From: Nonomuraea jabiensis
GTDB lineage: Bacteria > Actinomycetota > Actinomycetes > Streptosporangiales > Streptosporangiaceae
DNA: 64,000 nucleotides
Direction: 5' to 3'
Assembly: GCF_014204795.1 (NCBI RefSeq)
Contig: NZ_JACHMB010000001.1
Span: 8,816,501-8,880,500, forward strand
Positions 51,267-59,081 of the stretch are shown piece by piece. The notes beneath the pieces were generated by a model. It saw only the letters and a list, made by a program, of their open reading frames with translations, searched no databases and had not been told where the DNA came from. Position numbers and translations under genes: made by a program. The stretch's first letter is position 1. Each line of letters starts with the position of its first letter.

Positions 51267-52312
51267 GACAGCCGCCTGCGGATCCACCAGAAGCAGAACC
51301 ATGCGAGGCCGAGGGTGAGCAGGGCGTAGATCCCGGTCTCGATCCACTGGAAGGGCCAGAAGCGCTCCAGGGGCTGGTAGGTCGCCTGCTGCCGGTAGCC
51401 GAGCCGGTTGATCTCGGCGGTGCAGCCGTCGCCGCCCACCGCCCCCGTCGGCGAGCAGGGTCCCGACGTCGTGGAGATCTGGATGGCGGCTCCGCCGTCG
51501 TCGTCGGAGATCGTGCGTCCGGAGGGATCGGCCATGGTGCTGGACATGACCCAGGCACCCGCGTGGCCCGGAACGGCCGATTTCAGGAGGATCCGCACCG
51601 GCCCGCCTCCCTCCCTCGAGATTCCGAGGTTCTCCACGTTCGCGTGGCTGAGCTGGAAGGTCCCGGTGACCGGGGGCATCAGGTGGGCGCGGACCAGCAG
51701 CGGCATGGCGAGCTGGATCGCGGCGAAGACGGCCAGGGTGAGGGCCATGGCGGGCAGGGTGCGGCGTACCAGCATGCCCACGGTCACGCCGAGGACGAAG
51801 GCGAAGGCCGCGTACCCGATCGGGGCGATGCCGCGCGCGCCGAACACCAGGGGGGCCATCAGGGCGAGGCCCTCCGAGGCCGACTCGTCCAAGGGGCCGG
51901 ACCACCAGCTCACCGCCAGGCCGCACAGGCACGCGGCCGCCATGGCGGCCAGGCCGGTGAGCCCGAGCTTGACCGCCAGCCAGCGGCCCCGGGTGATGCT
52001 CTGGTTCCACACCAGCAGGTGCGTGCCCGCCTCCAGCTCGCGGGTGATCAGCGGTGCTCCCCAGAAGGTCCCGACGAGGGCGGGTAAGAGCAGCACGGCG
52101 AGATTGACGGCCAGGAAGGGCGTCTCGTACGCGCCGAAGAACCGGTTGTAGAAGCGGTCGCAGCTGCCGTCCTGGGTGCAGGCGGCGATCCCGGCGGAGT
52201 AGCGGCTGGCCAGGTCCGGGCCGGTCAGGGCCAGGACGGCGGTGAGAACGACCAGGAGGGTGGCCATCGTCGCGGCCGAGCCGCGCAGCTGGCGCCAGGT
52301 CAGCCAGATCAT
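51263..52312 (-). CDS. ABC transporter permease (second YtrA module)
   Basis: 349 residues starting MIWLTWRQLRGS. It has the same plan as the permease at 15275: GTFWGAPLITRELEAGTHLLVW between helices, RTLPAMALTLAVFAAIQL, a large extracellular loop with two cysteines (SGPCSPTG, GDGCTAE) and PLERFWPFQWIETGI before the last helix. Overlaps the ATPase upstream and the S41 gene downstream by 4 nt. Confidence 0.9.
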   Translation of the reverse strand: MIWLTWRQLRGSAATMATLLVVLTAVLALTGPDLASRYSAGIAACTQDGSCDRFYNRFFGAYETPFLAVNLAVLLLPALVGTFWGAPLITRELEAGTHLLVWNQSITRGRWLAVKLGLTGLAAMAAACLCGLAVSWWSGPLDESASEGLALMAPLVFGARGIAPIGYAAFAFVLGVTVGMLVRRTLPAMALTLAVFAAIQLAMPLLVRAHLMPPVTGTFQLSHANVENLGISREGGGPVRILLKSAVPGHAGAWVMSSTMADPSGRTISDDDGGAAIQISTTSGPCSPTGAVGGDGCTAEINRLGYRQQATYQPLERFWPFQWIETGIYALLTLGLAWFCFWWIRRRLS

Positions 52313-53199
52313 CGCCGCACCTCCAGGGGGACGCGCCGGTTCTCGGCGGTGCGCTTGTCCATGTAGGCCAGGACGAGGTCCTCCAGGCTGAGCCCGCTGA
52401 CCGTCCAGGCCGGGTCATGGATGGGGCCCTCGGTGCGGATGATGAACGTGCTCTGCCGTTCGGTGTGGCGTGCGGAGATCACCTGCTGGCCGGCGGGCAG
52501 CCGGTCGGGGTCGCGGCGCGGCCCGGTGAGCCGGTGATGGGTGGCCAGCAGCTCGTCGACCTCCCCGGCCACCTGGACGCGGGAGTCGACGAGCACGACG
52601 AGGAAGTCGCAGACGCGTTCCAGGTCGGAGACCAGGTGGGAGGAGAGCACGACGCTGAACTCGTGCTCCACGGTGGCCTCCATCAGCCCCTGCAGGAACT
52701 CGCGGCGGGCCAGCGGGTCGAGCGAGGCGACCGGCTCGTCCAGGATCAGCAGCTCGGGCCGCTTGGCCAGGCCCAGCGTGAGGGCGAGCTGGGCGCGCTG
52801 GCCGCCGGACAGCTTGCCCGCCCGGTGGGCGGGGGCGAGCCCGAGTTGCGCGATGCGCTCCCGCGCCGCGGAGGCGTCCCAGCGGGGGTTGAGCCGGGCT
52901 CCCAGCCGCAGGTGTTCGGCGACGGTCAGCCCCGCGTAGACGGGGGTGTCCTGGGCGACGAACCCGACCCTGGCCAGCTGGGCGGGCGTGGCCGCGGGCC
53001 GGTCGCCGAGCACGGTGATGCCGCCCGCCGAGGGTTCGAGCTGGCCGCCGGCGAGCTTGAGCAGGGTGGTCTTGCCGGCTCCGTTGGGGCCCACGAGCCC
53101 GACGACGTGGCCCGCCGGGATGTCGATGCTGCACTCGCGCAGTGCCCAGCGTCTGCCGTATCTCTTGCCCAGTCCCTGGGCCTGCAGGACAGAGGTCAC
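52309..53199 (-). CDS. ABC transporter ATP-binding protein (second YtrA module)
   Basis: 296 residues. Walker A is GPNGAGKTT (37-45), the signature LSGGQRAQLALTLGL, Walker B LLILDEPVASLD, and the H-loop LSSHLVSDLERVC. It is clearly related to the ATPase at 14433, including the AQDTPVYAGLTVAEHL region. It overlaps the GntR gene and the permease gene by 4 nt each. Confidence 0.93.
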   Translation of the reverse strand: MTSVLQAQGLGKRYGRRWALRECSIDIPAGHVVGLVGPNGAGKTTLLKLAGGQLEPSAGGITVLGDRPAATPAQLARVGFVAQDTPVYAGLTVAEHLRLGARLNPRWDASAARERIAQLGLAPAHRAGKLSGGQRAQLALTLGLAKRPELLILDEPVASLDPLARREFLQGLMEATVEHEFSVVLSSHLVSDLERVCDFLVVLVDSRVQVAGEVDELLATHHRLTGPRRDPDRLPAGQQVISARHTERQSTFIIRTEGPIHDPAWTVSGLSLEDLVLAYMDKRTAENRRVPLEVRR

Positions 53200-53600
53200 G
53201 CTATGTCCTCCTGAGCGAAGGTCCGAAAAGTGGTCATGAAGAGGGCCTCGATGCTTTCGTCGTCGAGACCGGCCCGGCGGGCCTTGGCCAGCCAGCGCTG
53301 CAGCTCCATCCGCAGCGGGCCGTGCGCGGCCAGGGAGGTGTCGGCGAGCGTCGCCGTCACGAACGTCCCCACCCCTGGCCGGGCGGCCACCAGGCCCTCG
53401 TGCTCGAGTTCGCGGTAGGCCTTGAGGACGGTGTTGGCGTTGATCGCCAACTGCGCCACGACCTCCTTGACGGTCGGCAGCTGGTCGCCCTCGCGCAGCA
53501 CGCCGAGCCGCAGCGCGTGCCGTACTTGCTGGACCATCTGCAGGTACGGCGAGAGCCCGGACCTGCCGTCCAGATGGAACTCGATCACGGCTTCCTCCAT
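53196..53600 (-). CDS. GntR family regulator, YtrA subfamily (second copy)
   Basis: 134 residues: IEFHLDGRSGLSPYLQMVQQ, VKEVVAQLAINANTVLKAYR and the wing ARPGVGTFV, then a short tail. It is homologous to the regulator at 14035. ATG 53600 directly abuts the dyad at 53603-53634, so self-repression of the five-gene operon (regulator, ATPase, permease, S41 protease, hydrolase) is likely. Confidence 0.92.
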   Translation of the reverse strand: MEEAVIEFHLDGRSGLSPYLQMVQQVRHALRLGVLREGDQLPTVKEVVAQLAINANTVLKAYRELEHEGLVAARPGVGTFVTATLADTSLAAHGPLRMELQRWLAKARRAGLDDESIEALFMTTFRTFAQEDIA

Positions 53601-53602
53601 TT

Positions 53603-53634
53603 ATCTAGCTTCCTAGCACTTTAGGACTCTAGAT
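53603..53634. promoter_or_regulatory. YtrA-type operator next to the start codon
   Basis: A two-part dyad: ATCTAG (53603-53608) with CTAGAT (53629-53634), and CCTA (53612-53615) with TAGG (53622-53625), centred on six bases. It lies 3 bp from the ATG of the GntR gene, the same geometry as the dyad over the start at 14035. The AT-rich CTAG-containing sequence stands out from its GC-rich surroundings. Confidence 0.65.
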
Positions 53635-53655
53635 GTTAGAGGACCGTAAGGTGGG

Positions 53656-54312
53656 CTACCGTGCCGCCGCCGGCCCGTACAGGGAGTCGAGGGTGAGGGG
53701 CGGCGCGGGTGGCAGCGGGTCGGCGTGCTGGGCCCGGAAGGACTGCAGCAGGTACGCCACCAGCCGCCGCGACCCCGCCGCCGCGACCTCGCTCGGCCCG
53801 GTGGCGACGCCGCAGTTGGCCTTGAGCAGCAGCGTCAGGTCGGCCAGGTCGAAGTCGGCCCGTAGCTGTCCCGCGGCCTTGGCCCGCCGTACCACCTTGG
53901 CGAAGCCCTGCTCGGCCCGCACCCGCGCCCGCTCGTAGTCGATCGCGCCGGGGAACGCCGTCAGGAACGCCTCGGTGAACCCCCTGTCGGCGACCTGCAT
54001 CGCGCACACCGTTTCGATCGCCGAGCAGAACCCCCGCCACGGGTCCGGATCGGCCAGCGCCTCGTCCACGACCGACGCGCACGTGGCCAGCTCGTCCCCG
54101 AAGACCTCGATGATCAGCGACTCCCGCGACGGGAAGCGCCGGTAGAGCGTGGCCACCCCGACCCCGGCGCGCCGTGCGATGGCCGCCATGGGCACGTCGA
54201 GCCCGCGCGTGGCGAACGCCTCCCGTGCGGCCTCGAGGATGCGCACGCGGTTGTGCCGCGCGTCGGCCCGCAGATCCTGTGCGGGCTCCATCTGAGAGGG
54301 ATGACCAGGCAT
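53656..54312 (-). CDS. TetR family regulator
   Basis: 218 residues. The helix-turn-helix is VPMAAIARRAGVGVATLYRRF. The C-terminal domain includes FTEAFLTAFPGAIDYERARV and LTLLLKANCGVATG, resembling SbtR-type TetR proteins. It starts at ATG 54312, or ATG 54291. It is divergent from the oxidoreductase at 54372, with the dyad at 54334-54347 between them. Confidence 0.88.
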   Translation of the reverse strand: MPGHPSQMEPAQDLRADARHNRVRILEAAREAFATRGLDVPMAAIARRAGVGVATLYRRFPSRESLIIEVFGDELATCASVVDEALADPDPWRGFCSAIETVCAMQVADRGFTEAFLTAFPGAIDYERARVRAEQGFAKVVRRAKAAGQLRADFDLADLTLLLKANCGVATGPSEVAAAGSRRLVAYLLQSFRAQHADPLPPAPPLTLDSLYGPAAAR

Positions 54313-54333
54313 GTTTCTCACATTAACGTAAGT

Positions 54334-54347
54334 GGATGGTGCCATCC
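54334..54347. promoter_or_regulatory. GGATGG dyad between TetR and oxidoreductase
   Basis: GGATGG-TG-CCATCC is a perfect inverted repeat in the 59-bp gap between two divergent starts. The flanking AAGT and GTTT partly extend it. It is the probable operator for the TetR at 53656. Confidence 0.6.
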
Positions 54348-54371
54348 GTTTAGCTCGGTAGCGTCGTTCCC

Positions 54372-55352
54372 GTGGAGATGAATGCGACTGAGATGCGCGC
54401 GGCCCTGTTCGACCGGTACGGGCCACCGGAGGTGCTGTATGTGGGCACGGTGCCCAAGCCGGTCCCCGGACCCGGCGAGGTGCTGGTGCGCGTGCACGCC
54501 ACCAGCGTGAACGGCGGCGAGCTGCACGGCCGGGCCGGCAAGGTGCGGCTCGTGACGGGGCTGGCGCAGCGGGGCTTCCCCAAACGCATGGGGCTCGACT
54601 TCACCGGCGAGGTCGTCGCCCTGGGCCCGGACCCGGCCGAACCGGGCCCCCGGGTGGGCGATCGGGTGTGGGGGGTGCTGGGCCGCACGTTCGGCAGCGT
54701 CGCCGAGTACCTCGCCGTCCGCCCTCGCCATTTGTCCCTCGTCCCGGCGGGCCTGGACCTGGTGGAGGCAGCGGCACTCCCGGTGGGCACGACGGCGATC
54801 ACGGCACTGCGCGACAAGGCGCGGCTGCGGGCGGGCGAGCGGCTGCTCGTACGCGGCGGCAGCGGCGGCGTGGGCGTCGTGGCGGTGCAGCTCGGCAGGG
54901 CGCTCGGCGCCCACGTCACCGCCCTGGCCGGGGCGCGCAACCTCGACCTCGTCCGCGACCTCGGCGCCCACGAGGTCTATGACTACGCCACCACGCGGCC
55001 CGCGGATCTGCCGCGCTTCGACGTGGTCCTGGACACCGTCGGCACCGAACACGCCGCCTACCGGCGCCTGCTGACCCCCTCGGGCCGCATGGTGGCGATC
55101 GCCTTCGACGTCAACCGGGCCGCCTCGGCCCTGTCGTACCTCGCCGCCTCCACCGTGTACGGCCGGCGGCGCGTGCGCTTCTTCAGCGGCCAGCCCACCC
55201 ACCGCCTCTTCGCCGATCTGGCCCGGTACGTGGAGAGCGGCGCCATCCGCCCGGTCGTGGACACGGTGTTCCCTCTGGAGGAGATCGCCAAGGCGCACCG
55301 GGCCCTGGAGGCGGGCGGCGTGCGCGGCAAGATCATCGTTCGCGTCGTCTGA
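54372..55352 (+). CDS. NAD(P)-dependent MDR-family oxidoreductase (quinone-reductase-like)
   Basis: 326 residues. The N-terminal GroES-like domain has GEVLVRVHATSVNGGELHGR. There are no zinc-ligand cysteines, so it is of the zinc-free quinone-reductase type. The NADPH motif is GGSGGVGVVAVQLGRAL, and the C-terminus is typical (HRALEAGGVRGKIIVRV). It starts at GTG 54372, or ATG 54378. It is probably induced through the divergent TetR by a reactive quinone or aldehyde. Confidence 0.88.
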   Translation: MEMNATEMRAALFDRYGPPEVLYVGTVPKPVPGPGEVLVRVHATSVNGGELHGRAGKVRLVTGLAQRGFPKRMGLDFTGEVVALGPDPAEPGPRVGDRVWGVLGRTFGSVAEYLAVRPRHLSLVPAGLDLVEAAALPVGTTAITALRDKARLRAGERLLVRGGSGGVGVVAVQLGRALGAHVTALAGARNLDLVRDLGAHEVYDYATTRPADLPRFDVVLDTVGTEHAAYRRLLTPSGRMVAIAFDVNRAASALSYLAASTVYGRRRVRFFSGQPTHRLFADLARYVESGAIRPVVDTVFPLEEIAKAHRALEAGGVRGKIIVRVV

Positions 55353-55394
55353 GCCCGGACGTCGTGGGCGGGGGACCGTCGCGTCGAAGGGCGG

Positions 55395-55877
55395 CTACTG
55401 GAGGCCGGCGCGGACGGACGTGATGCGCTGGGTGTTGAAGCCGAGCCAGTGCATCCGGCCCACATAGCGGGCGTGCTCGACCTTGAGGCAGCGGTCCATG
55501 ATCACGGTCACGCCGCCGTCCCCGGCGATCCGCGCGCCCTCCTCGTTGATCACGCCGAACTGGCACCATAGGGCGCCGGCGCGCATCGCCACGGCCTCCT
55601 CCGCGATGGCGGGCAGCGCGTCCGGCGCGCGGAAGACGTTCACGAGGTCCACCGGCACGGGCACGTCGAGCAGGCTCGGGTAGCTGGTCTCCCCGAGGAT
55701 CTCCGTCTCGCGGGGGTTCACGGGGATCACCCGGTAGCCGTGCCGCTTGAGGTAGTAGCCGACGAAGTAGCTGGCTCGCAGCTCGTTGTTGGACAGGCCC
55801 ACGATCGCGATCGTTTTGGTGGAGTGCAGCACGCGCTGGATCGTCAGCGGGTCCTGGTATCGCGCGAGATCGGTCAT
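55395..55877 (-). CDS. CoA-binding domain protein (YccU-like)
   Basis: 160 residues forming a single CoA-binding Rossmann domain: TIAIVGLSNNELRASYFVGY at the nucleotide loop, VIPVNPRETEILGE, and MDRCLKVEHARY near the C-terminus. The ATG at 55877 overlaps the metY stop by 4 nt. This linkage of a YccU-like protein to O-acetylhomoserine sulfhydrylase is frequent in actinobacteria, so it is a candidate accessory of methionine synthesis, exact role unknown. Confidence 0.88.
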   Translation of the reverse strand: MTDLARYQDPLTIQRVLHSTKTIAIVGLSNNELRASYFVGYYLKRHGYRVIPVNPRETEILGETSYPSLLDVPVPVDLVNVFRAPDALPAIAEEAVAMRAGALWCQFGVINEEGARIAGDGGVTVIMDRCLKVEHARYVGRMHWLGFNTQRITSVRAGLQ

Positions 55878-57211
55878 GGCGTCTCCACCTTCTCTCCGGC
55901 CGGCACGGCGACGCGGGCGAAACCCTGCTCCAGGTCCCAGATCAGGTCCTCGACGGACTCGGTGCCGACCGACAGCCGCACCGTGCCCGGCCCGACGCCG
56001 GCCGCCCGCAGCTCGTCGTCGCCGAGCTGGCGGTGCGTCGTGCTGGCGGGGTGGATGACCAGGCTCTTGGCGTCGCCGACGTTCGCCAGGTGAGACCAGA
56101 GCGTCAGGCCGCCGATGAGGCTCTGCCCGCCGGCCCGGCCGCCGGCGCAGTCGAAGGAGAAGACGGCGCCGGCGCCGCGCGGGAGGTACTTGTCCACCAG
56201 CGGCCGGTACCTGCTCCCCGGCAGGCCGGGGTAGGTCACGTTGGAGGCCAGGTCGTGCGACTGGAGGAACGCCGCGACCGCCCGCGCGTTGCCGACGTGG
56301 CGATCCATGCGCAGCGACAGCGTCTCCAGCCCCTGCAGGAACAGGAAGGCGTTGAACGGCGACAGCGCCGCGCCGAGGTCGCGCAGGGTCTCGGCCCGCA
56401 GCTTCATCAGGTAGCCGTACGTCCCGAACGTCTCGTGGAAGCGCAGGCCGTGGTAGGCGGGCGACGGGTCCGCGACCACCGGGAACCGCCCGTTGGACCA
56501 GTTGAACGTGCCGGCCTCGACGACGACGCCGCCGATGCTCGTGCCGTGGCCGCCGATGAACTTGGTCGCCGAGTGGATCACGATGTCGGCGCCCCACTCG
56601 ATCGGGCGGCACAGGTACGGCGTCGCGAACGTGTTGTCCACGATCAGCGGCAGCTCGTGCTCGTGGGCGATGGCCGCCACGGTCTCGATGTCGAGCACGT
56701 TGCCGGCGGGATTGCCGATCGTCTCGCCGAAGAACGCCTTCGTGTCCGCCCGTACCGCCCGGCGCCAGGCGTCCGGATCGTCGGGATCGACCCACGTCAG
56801 CTCCACGCCCATCTTGCGCAGCAGGTGCTTGAGCTGGTTGACCGTCCCGCCGTAGAGGGCCGAGGACGAGACGACGTGGTCGCCCGGCTGCAGCAGCGTG
56901 AAGAGCGCGGCCGCCTGCGCGGCGATCCCGCTGGCGAAGGCCACCGCGCCGCTGCCGCCCTCGAGGTTCGCCACCCGCTCCTCGAAGACCGCGACGGTCG
57001 GGTTCATGATGCGCGAGTACGTGTTCCCGTACTCCTGCAGGTTGAAGTACGCCGCCGCGGATTCCGGATCCTCGAAGACGTAGCTGGTCGTCTGGAAGAT
57101 CGGCACCGCACGGGCGCCCGTGTTCGGGTCGGGCCGCTGCCCGGCGTGCAGTTGCCGGGTCTCGAACCCGAACTCGCGGGGCTGTTCGGCACGGGGGAAC
57201 TGATCGGTCAC
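55874..57211 (-). CDS. metY: O-acetylhomoserine sulfhydrylase MetY
   Basis: 445 residues, PLP-dependent Cys/Met metabolism family. The cofactor lysine is Lys217 (IHSATKFIGGHG); TYSRIMNPT, FASGIAAQAA and VDNTFATPYL are typical. It makes homocysteine from O-acetylhomoserine and sulfide. The GTG at 57211 overlaps the metX stop by 4 nt, giving metX-metY-CoA-binding protein as one operon. Confidence 0.93.
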   Translation of the reverse strand: MTDQFPRAEQPREFGFETRQLHAGQRPDPNTGARAVPIFQTTSYVFEDPESAAAYFNLQEYGNTYSRIMNPTVAVFEERVANLEGGSGAVAFASGIAAQAAALFTLLQPGDHVVSSSALYGGTVNQLKHLLRKMGVELTWVDPDDPDAWRRAVRADTKAFFGETIGNPAGNVLDIETVAAIAHEHELPLIVDNTFATPYLCRPIEWGADIVIHSATKFIGGHGTSIGGVVVEAGTFNWSNGRFPVVADPSPAYHGLRFHETFGTYGYLMKLRAETLRDLGAALSPFNAFLFLQGLETLSLRMDRHVGNARAVAAFLQSHDLASNVTYPGLPGSRYRPLVDKYLPRGAGAVFSFDCAGGRAGGQSLIGGLTLWSHLANVGDAKSLVIHPASTTHRQLGDDELRAAGVGPGTVRLSVGTESVEDLIWDLEQGFARVAVPAGEKVETP

Positions 57212-58443
57212 GAAGACCTCTTCCTCGACGTCGTCCCGGCCCCGTCCTGGGCCAGGAACCGGCGGATGATGGGCGTCTGCCGCGCCTCCTCGAGCAGGAA
57301 GCAGTCGTGGCCGTACGGCGCCTCGATCACCTCGAACTCGACCGGTTTGCCGAGGGCGCGCAGCGCCTGCTCGATCTCCCGCGACGCCGACGGCGGGTAC
57401 AGCCAGTCGGAGCTGAAGGCGATCAGCAGCGTCCGCGCGCGGACCCCTTCGAGCGCCGGCGAGAGGGACCCGCCGCCATGCTGCCGCGCGAGATCGAAAT
57501 ACGTCAGGGCGCGCGAGGTGTAGAGGTAGGTGTTGGCGTCGAAGCGCTTGACGAACGAGTCGGCCTGGTGGCGCAGGTAGCTCTCCACCTCGAACTCCGG
57601 CTCGATGATCGTGTAGCGGAGGGCGTCGGCGGACTGCAGCCGCCTGCCGAACTTCTCGCTCAGCGCGGGCGCGGACAGGTACGTGACGTGGCCGACCATC
57701 CGCGCCACGCCCATGCCGGCATGGGGCGCGCGGCCCGTGCCGTAGTAGTGGCCGCCCTGCCAGGCCGGATCGCGCATGATCGAGTCGCGCGCGATCGCGT
57801 TCCAGGCCACCCCCTGCGGGTGCAGGGCGTGCGTGCTGGCGATCGCCACGACCGCGTCGACCTGGTCGGGGAACAGGACCGCCCACTGCAGCGCCTGCAT
57901 CCCGCCGAGCGAGCCCCCGGCCACCGCCGCGAGCCGCTCGATGCCCAGGGCGTCGAGGAACGCTCGCTGCGTGCGTACCATGTCCGCGACCGTGATCACG
58001 GGGAAGTCCGGCCCGTACGGCCTGCCCGTCGCCGGGTCGGTCGAGGACGGACCTGTCGTGCCGCCGCAGCCGCCGAGCAGGTTCGTGCAGATGACGAAGA
58101 ACCGGTCGGTGTCGAACGCCTTGCCGGGGCCGATCATCCCGTCCCACCAGCCGAGCCCTCTGCCGCCCGCGCCGTCGCGGTCCTCGGCCCCGAACCCGTC
58201 GCGCGTGCTCTGGCCGGACGGCGCCTTCGCCAGGCCCGCGGCATGGGCGTCGCCGCTGAGGGCGTGACACACCAGGATGACGTTGTCGCGCCGGGGCGAG
58301 AGGGCGCCGTAGGTCTCGTAGGCCACGCGCACCGGGTGCAGCTCCCGGCCGCAGTCGAGGCGGACCGGCTCCGGCAGATCGAGGTGCCGGGTCTCCACCG
58401 TGCCGACCGTGCCGGCCGCGAGCGCCGGGGCTGGCTGCGACAT
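57208..58443 (-). CDS. metX: Homoserine O-acetyltransferase MetX
   Basis: 411 residues, alpha/beta-hydrolase fold. The nucleophile is Ser178 in AGGSLGGMQAL; the aspartate is in FSSDWLYPP and the histidine in YGHDCFLLEEA. NVILVCHALSGDAHAAG and NLLGGCGGTTGP are family signatures. It supplies O-acetylhomoserine to MetY. The -10/-35-like boxes lie so close to the ATG that the transcript may be leaderless. Confidence 0.95.
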   Translation of the reverse strand: MSQPAPALAAGTVGTVETRHLDLPEPVRLDCGRELHPVRVAYETYGALSPRRDNVILVCHALSGDAHAAGLAKAPSGQSTRDGFGAEDRDGAGGRGLGWWDGMIGPGKAFDTDRFFVICTNLLGGCGGTTGPSSTDPATGRPYGPDFPVITVADMVRTQRAFLDALGIERLAAVAGGSLGGMQALQWAVLFPDQVDAVVAIASTHALHPQGVAWNAIARDSIMRDPAWQGGHYYGTGRAPHAGMGVARMVGHVTYLSAPALSEKFGRRLQSADALRYTIIEPEFEVESYLRHQADSFVKRFDANTYLYTSRALTYFDLARQHGGGSLSPALEGVRARTLLIAFSSDWLYPPSASREIEQALRALGKPVEFEVIEAPYGHDCFLLEEARQTPIIRRFLAQDGAGTTSRKRSS

Positions 58444-58449
58444 AGGGCT

Positions 58450-58480
58450 ATGGTAGCCGCCACGGCCAGTGTATGGTCAA
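58450..58480 (-). promoter_or_regulatory. Candidate promoter of metX (leaderless)
   Basis: On the minus strand TTGACC (58480-58475) and TACCAT (58455-58450) are spaced 19 bp and fit -35 and -10 boxes. A start site about 7 nt on would fall on the A of the metX ATG (58443). No SAM riboswitch fits in the 78-bp gap before the OsmC gene. Confidence 0.35.
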
Positions 58481-58521
58481 ATACCTACCGGAAATGTGGG
58501 AAGGACCGGAAGGGGCGGGAC

Positions 58522-59070
58522 ATGACGACGGTCGCCAATGGCGTGAACGTGCAGGCGCTGCTGGACGCGCGCGAGGTGCTGAAGGGCGCGCCCGAGGCCG
58601 CGCAGTTCGTCTGGCGGGCCTCCTCCAGGTGGCAGAACGGCGTCCACAGCACCACCACGGTCAAGGAGTTCTTCGGTCTCGGGCAGGAGCAGAGCCACCG
58701 GACCGAAGCGGTCTTCGACGCCGACCACCCCGCGGTCTTCGCGGCCGAGGACAACGGCATCACGCCGATCGAGTACCTCCTCGTCGGCCTGGCGAGCTGC
58801 CTGACGGCCGGCGTGGCGTCCGTCGCGCAGAACCGCGGCATCCAGCTGCGCTCGGTCGAGGCGACGCTCGAGGGCGAGCACGACATCCGCGGCATCCTCG
58901 GCGTCGACGCCGACGTCCGCAACGGCTTCAACGACATCAAGGTGACGTTCACCATCGACGCGGACGCCTCCAAGCAGGACATCGAGGCGCTGGTGGCCCA
59001 GTCCCAGAAGCGGTCGGCCGTGTTCGACGCCCTCACCAACCCGACGAACGTCACCGTCGAAGTCGCCTGA
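58522..59070 (+). CDS. OsmC family protein
   Basis: 182 residues. The OsmC fold markers are GITPIEYLLVGLASCLTAGV with the conserved cysteine, and the C-terminal SAVFDALTNPTNV. The second cysteine of the peroxidase pair is absent, as in the one-cysteine subgroup. OsmC/Ohr proteins reduce organic peroxides or bind thiol-linked adducts. ATG 58522 follows AAGGGGCGGGA. It precedes a flavoprotein gene by about 11 nt and is divergent from metX. Confidence 0.88.
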   Translation: MTTVANGVNVQALLDAREVLKGAPEAAQFVWRASSRWQNGVHSTTTVKEFFGLGQEQSHRTEAVFDADHPAVFAAEDNGITPIEYLLVGLASCLTAGVASVAQNRGIQLRSVEATLEGEHDIRGILGVDADVRNGFNDIKVTFTIDADASKQDIEALVAQSQKRSAVFDALTNPTNVTVEVA

Positions 59071-59081
59071 AGGGCCGAGCC

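Noticed and set aside
58444..58521. SAM riboswitch upstream of metX
   Set aside because: The gap is 78 bp and shared with a divergent gene; no SAM-aptamer stems were seen.
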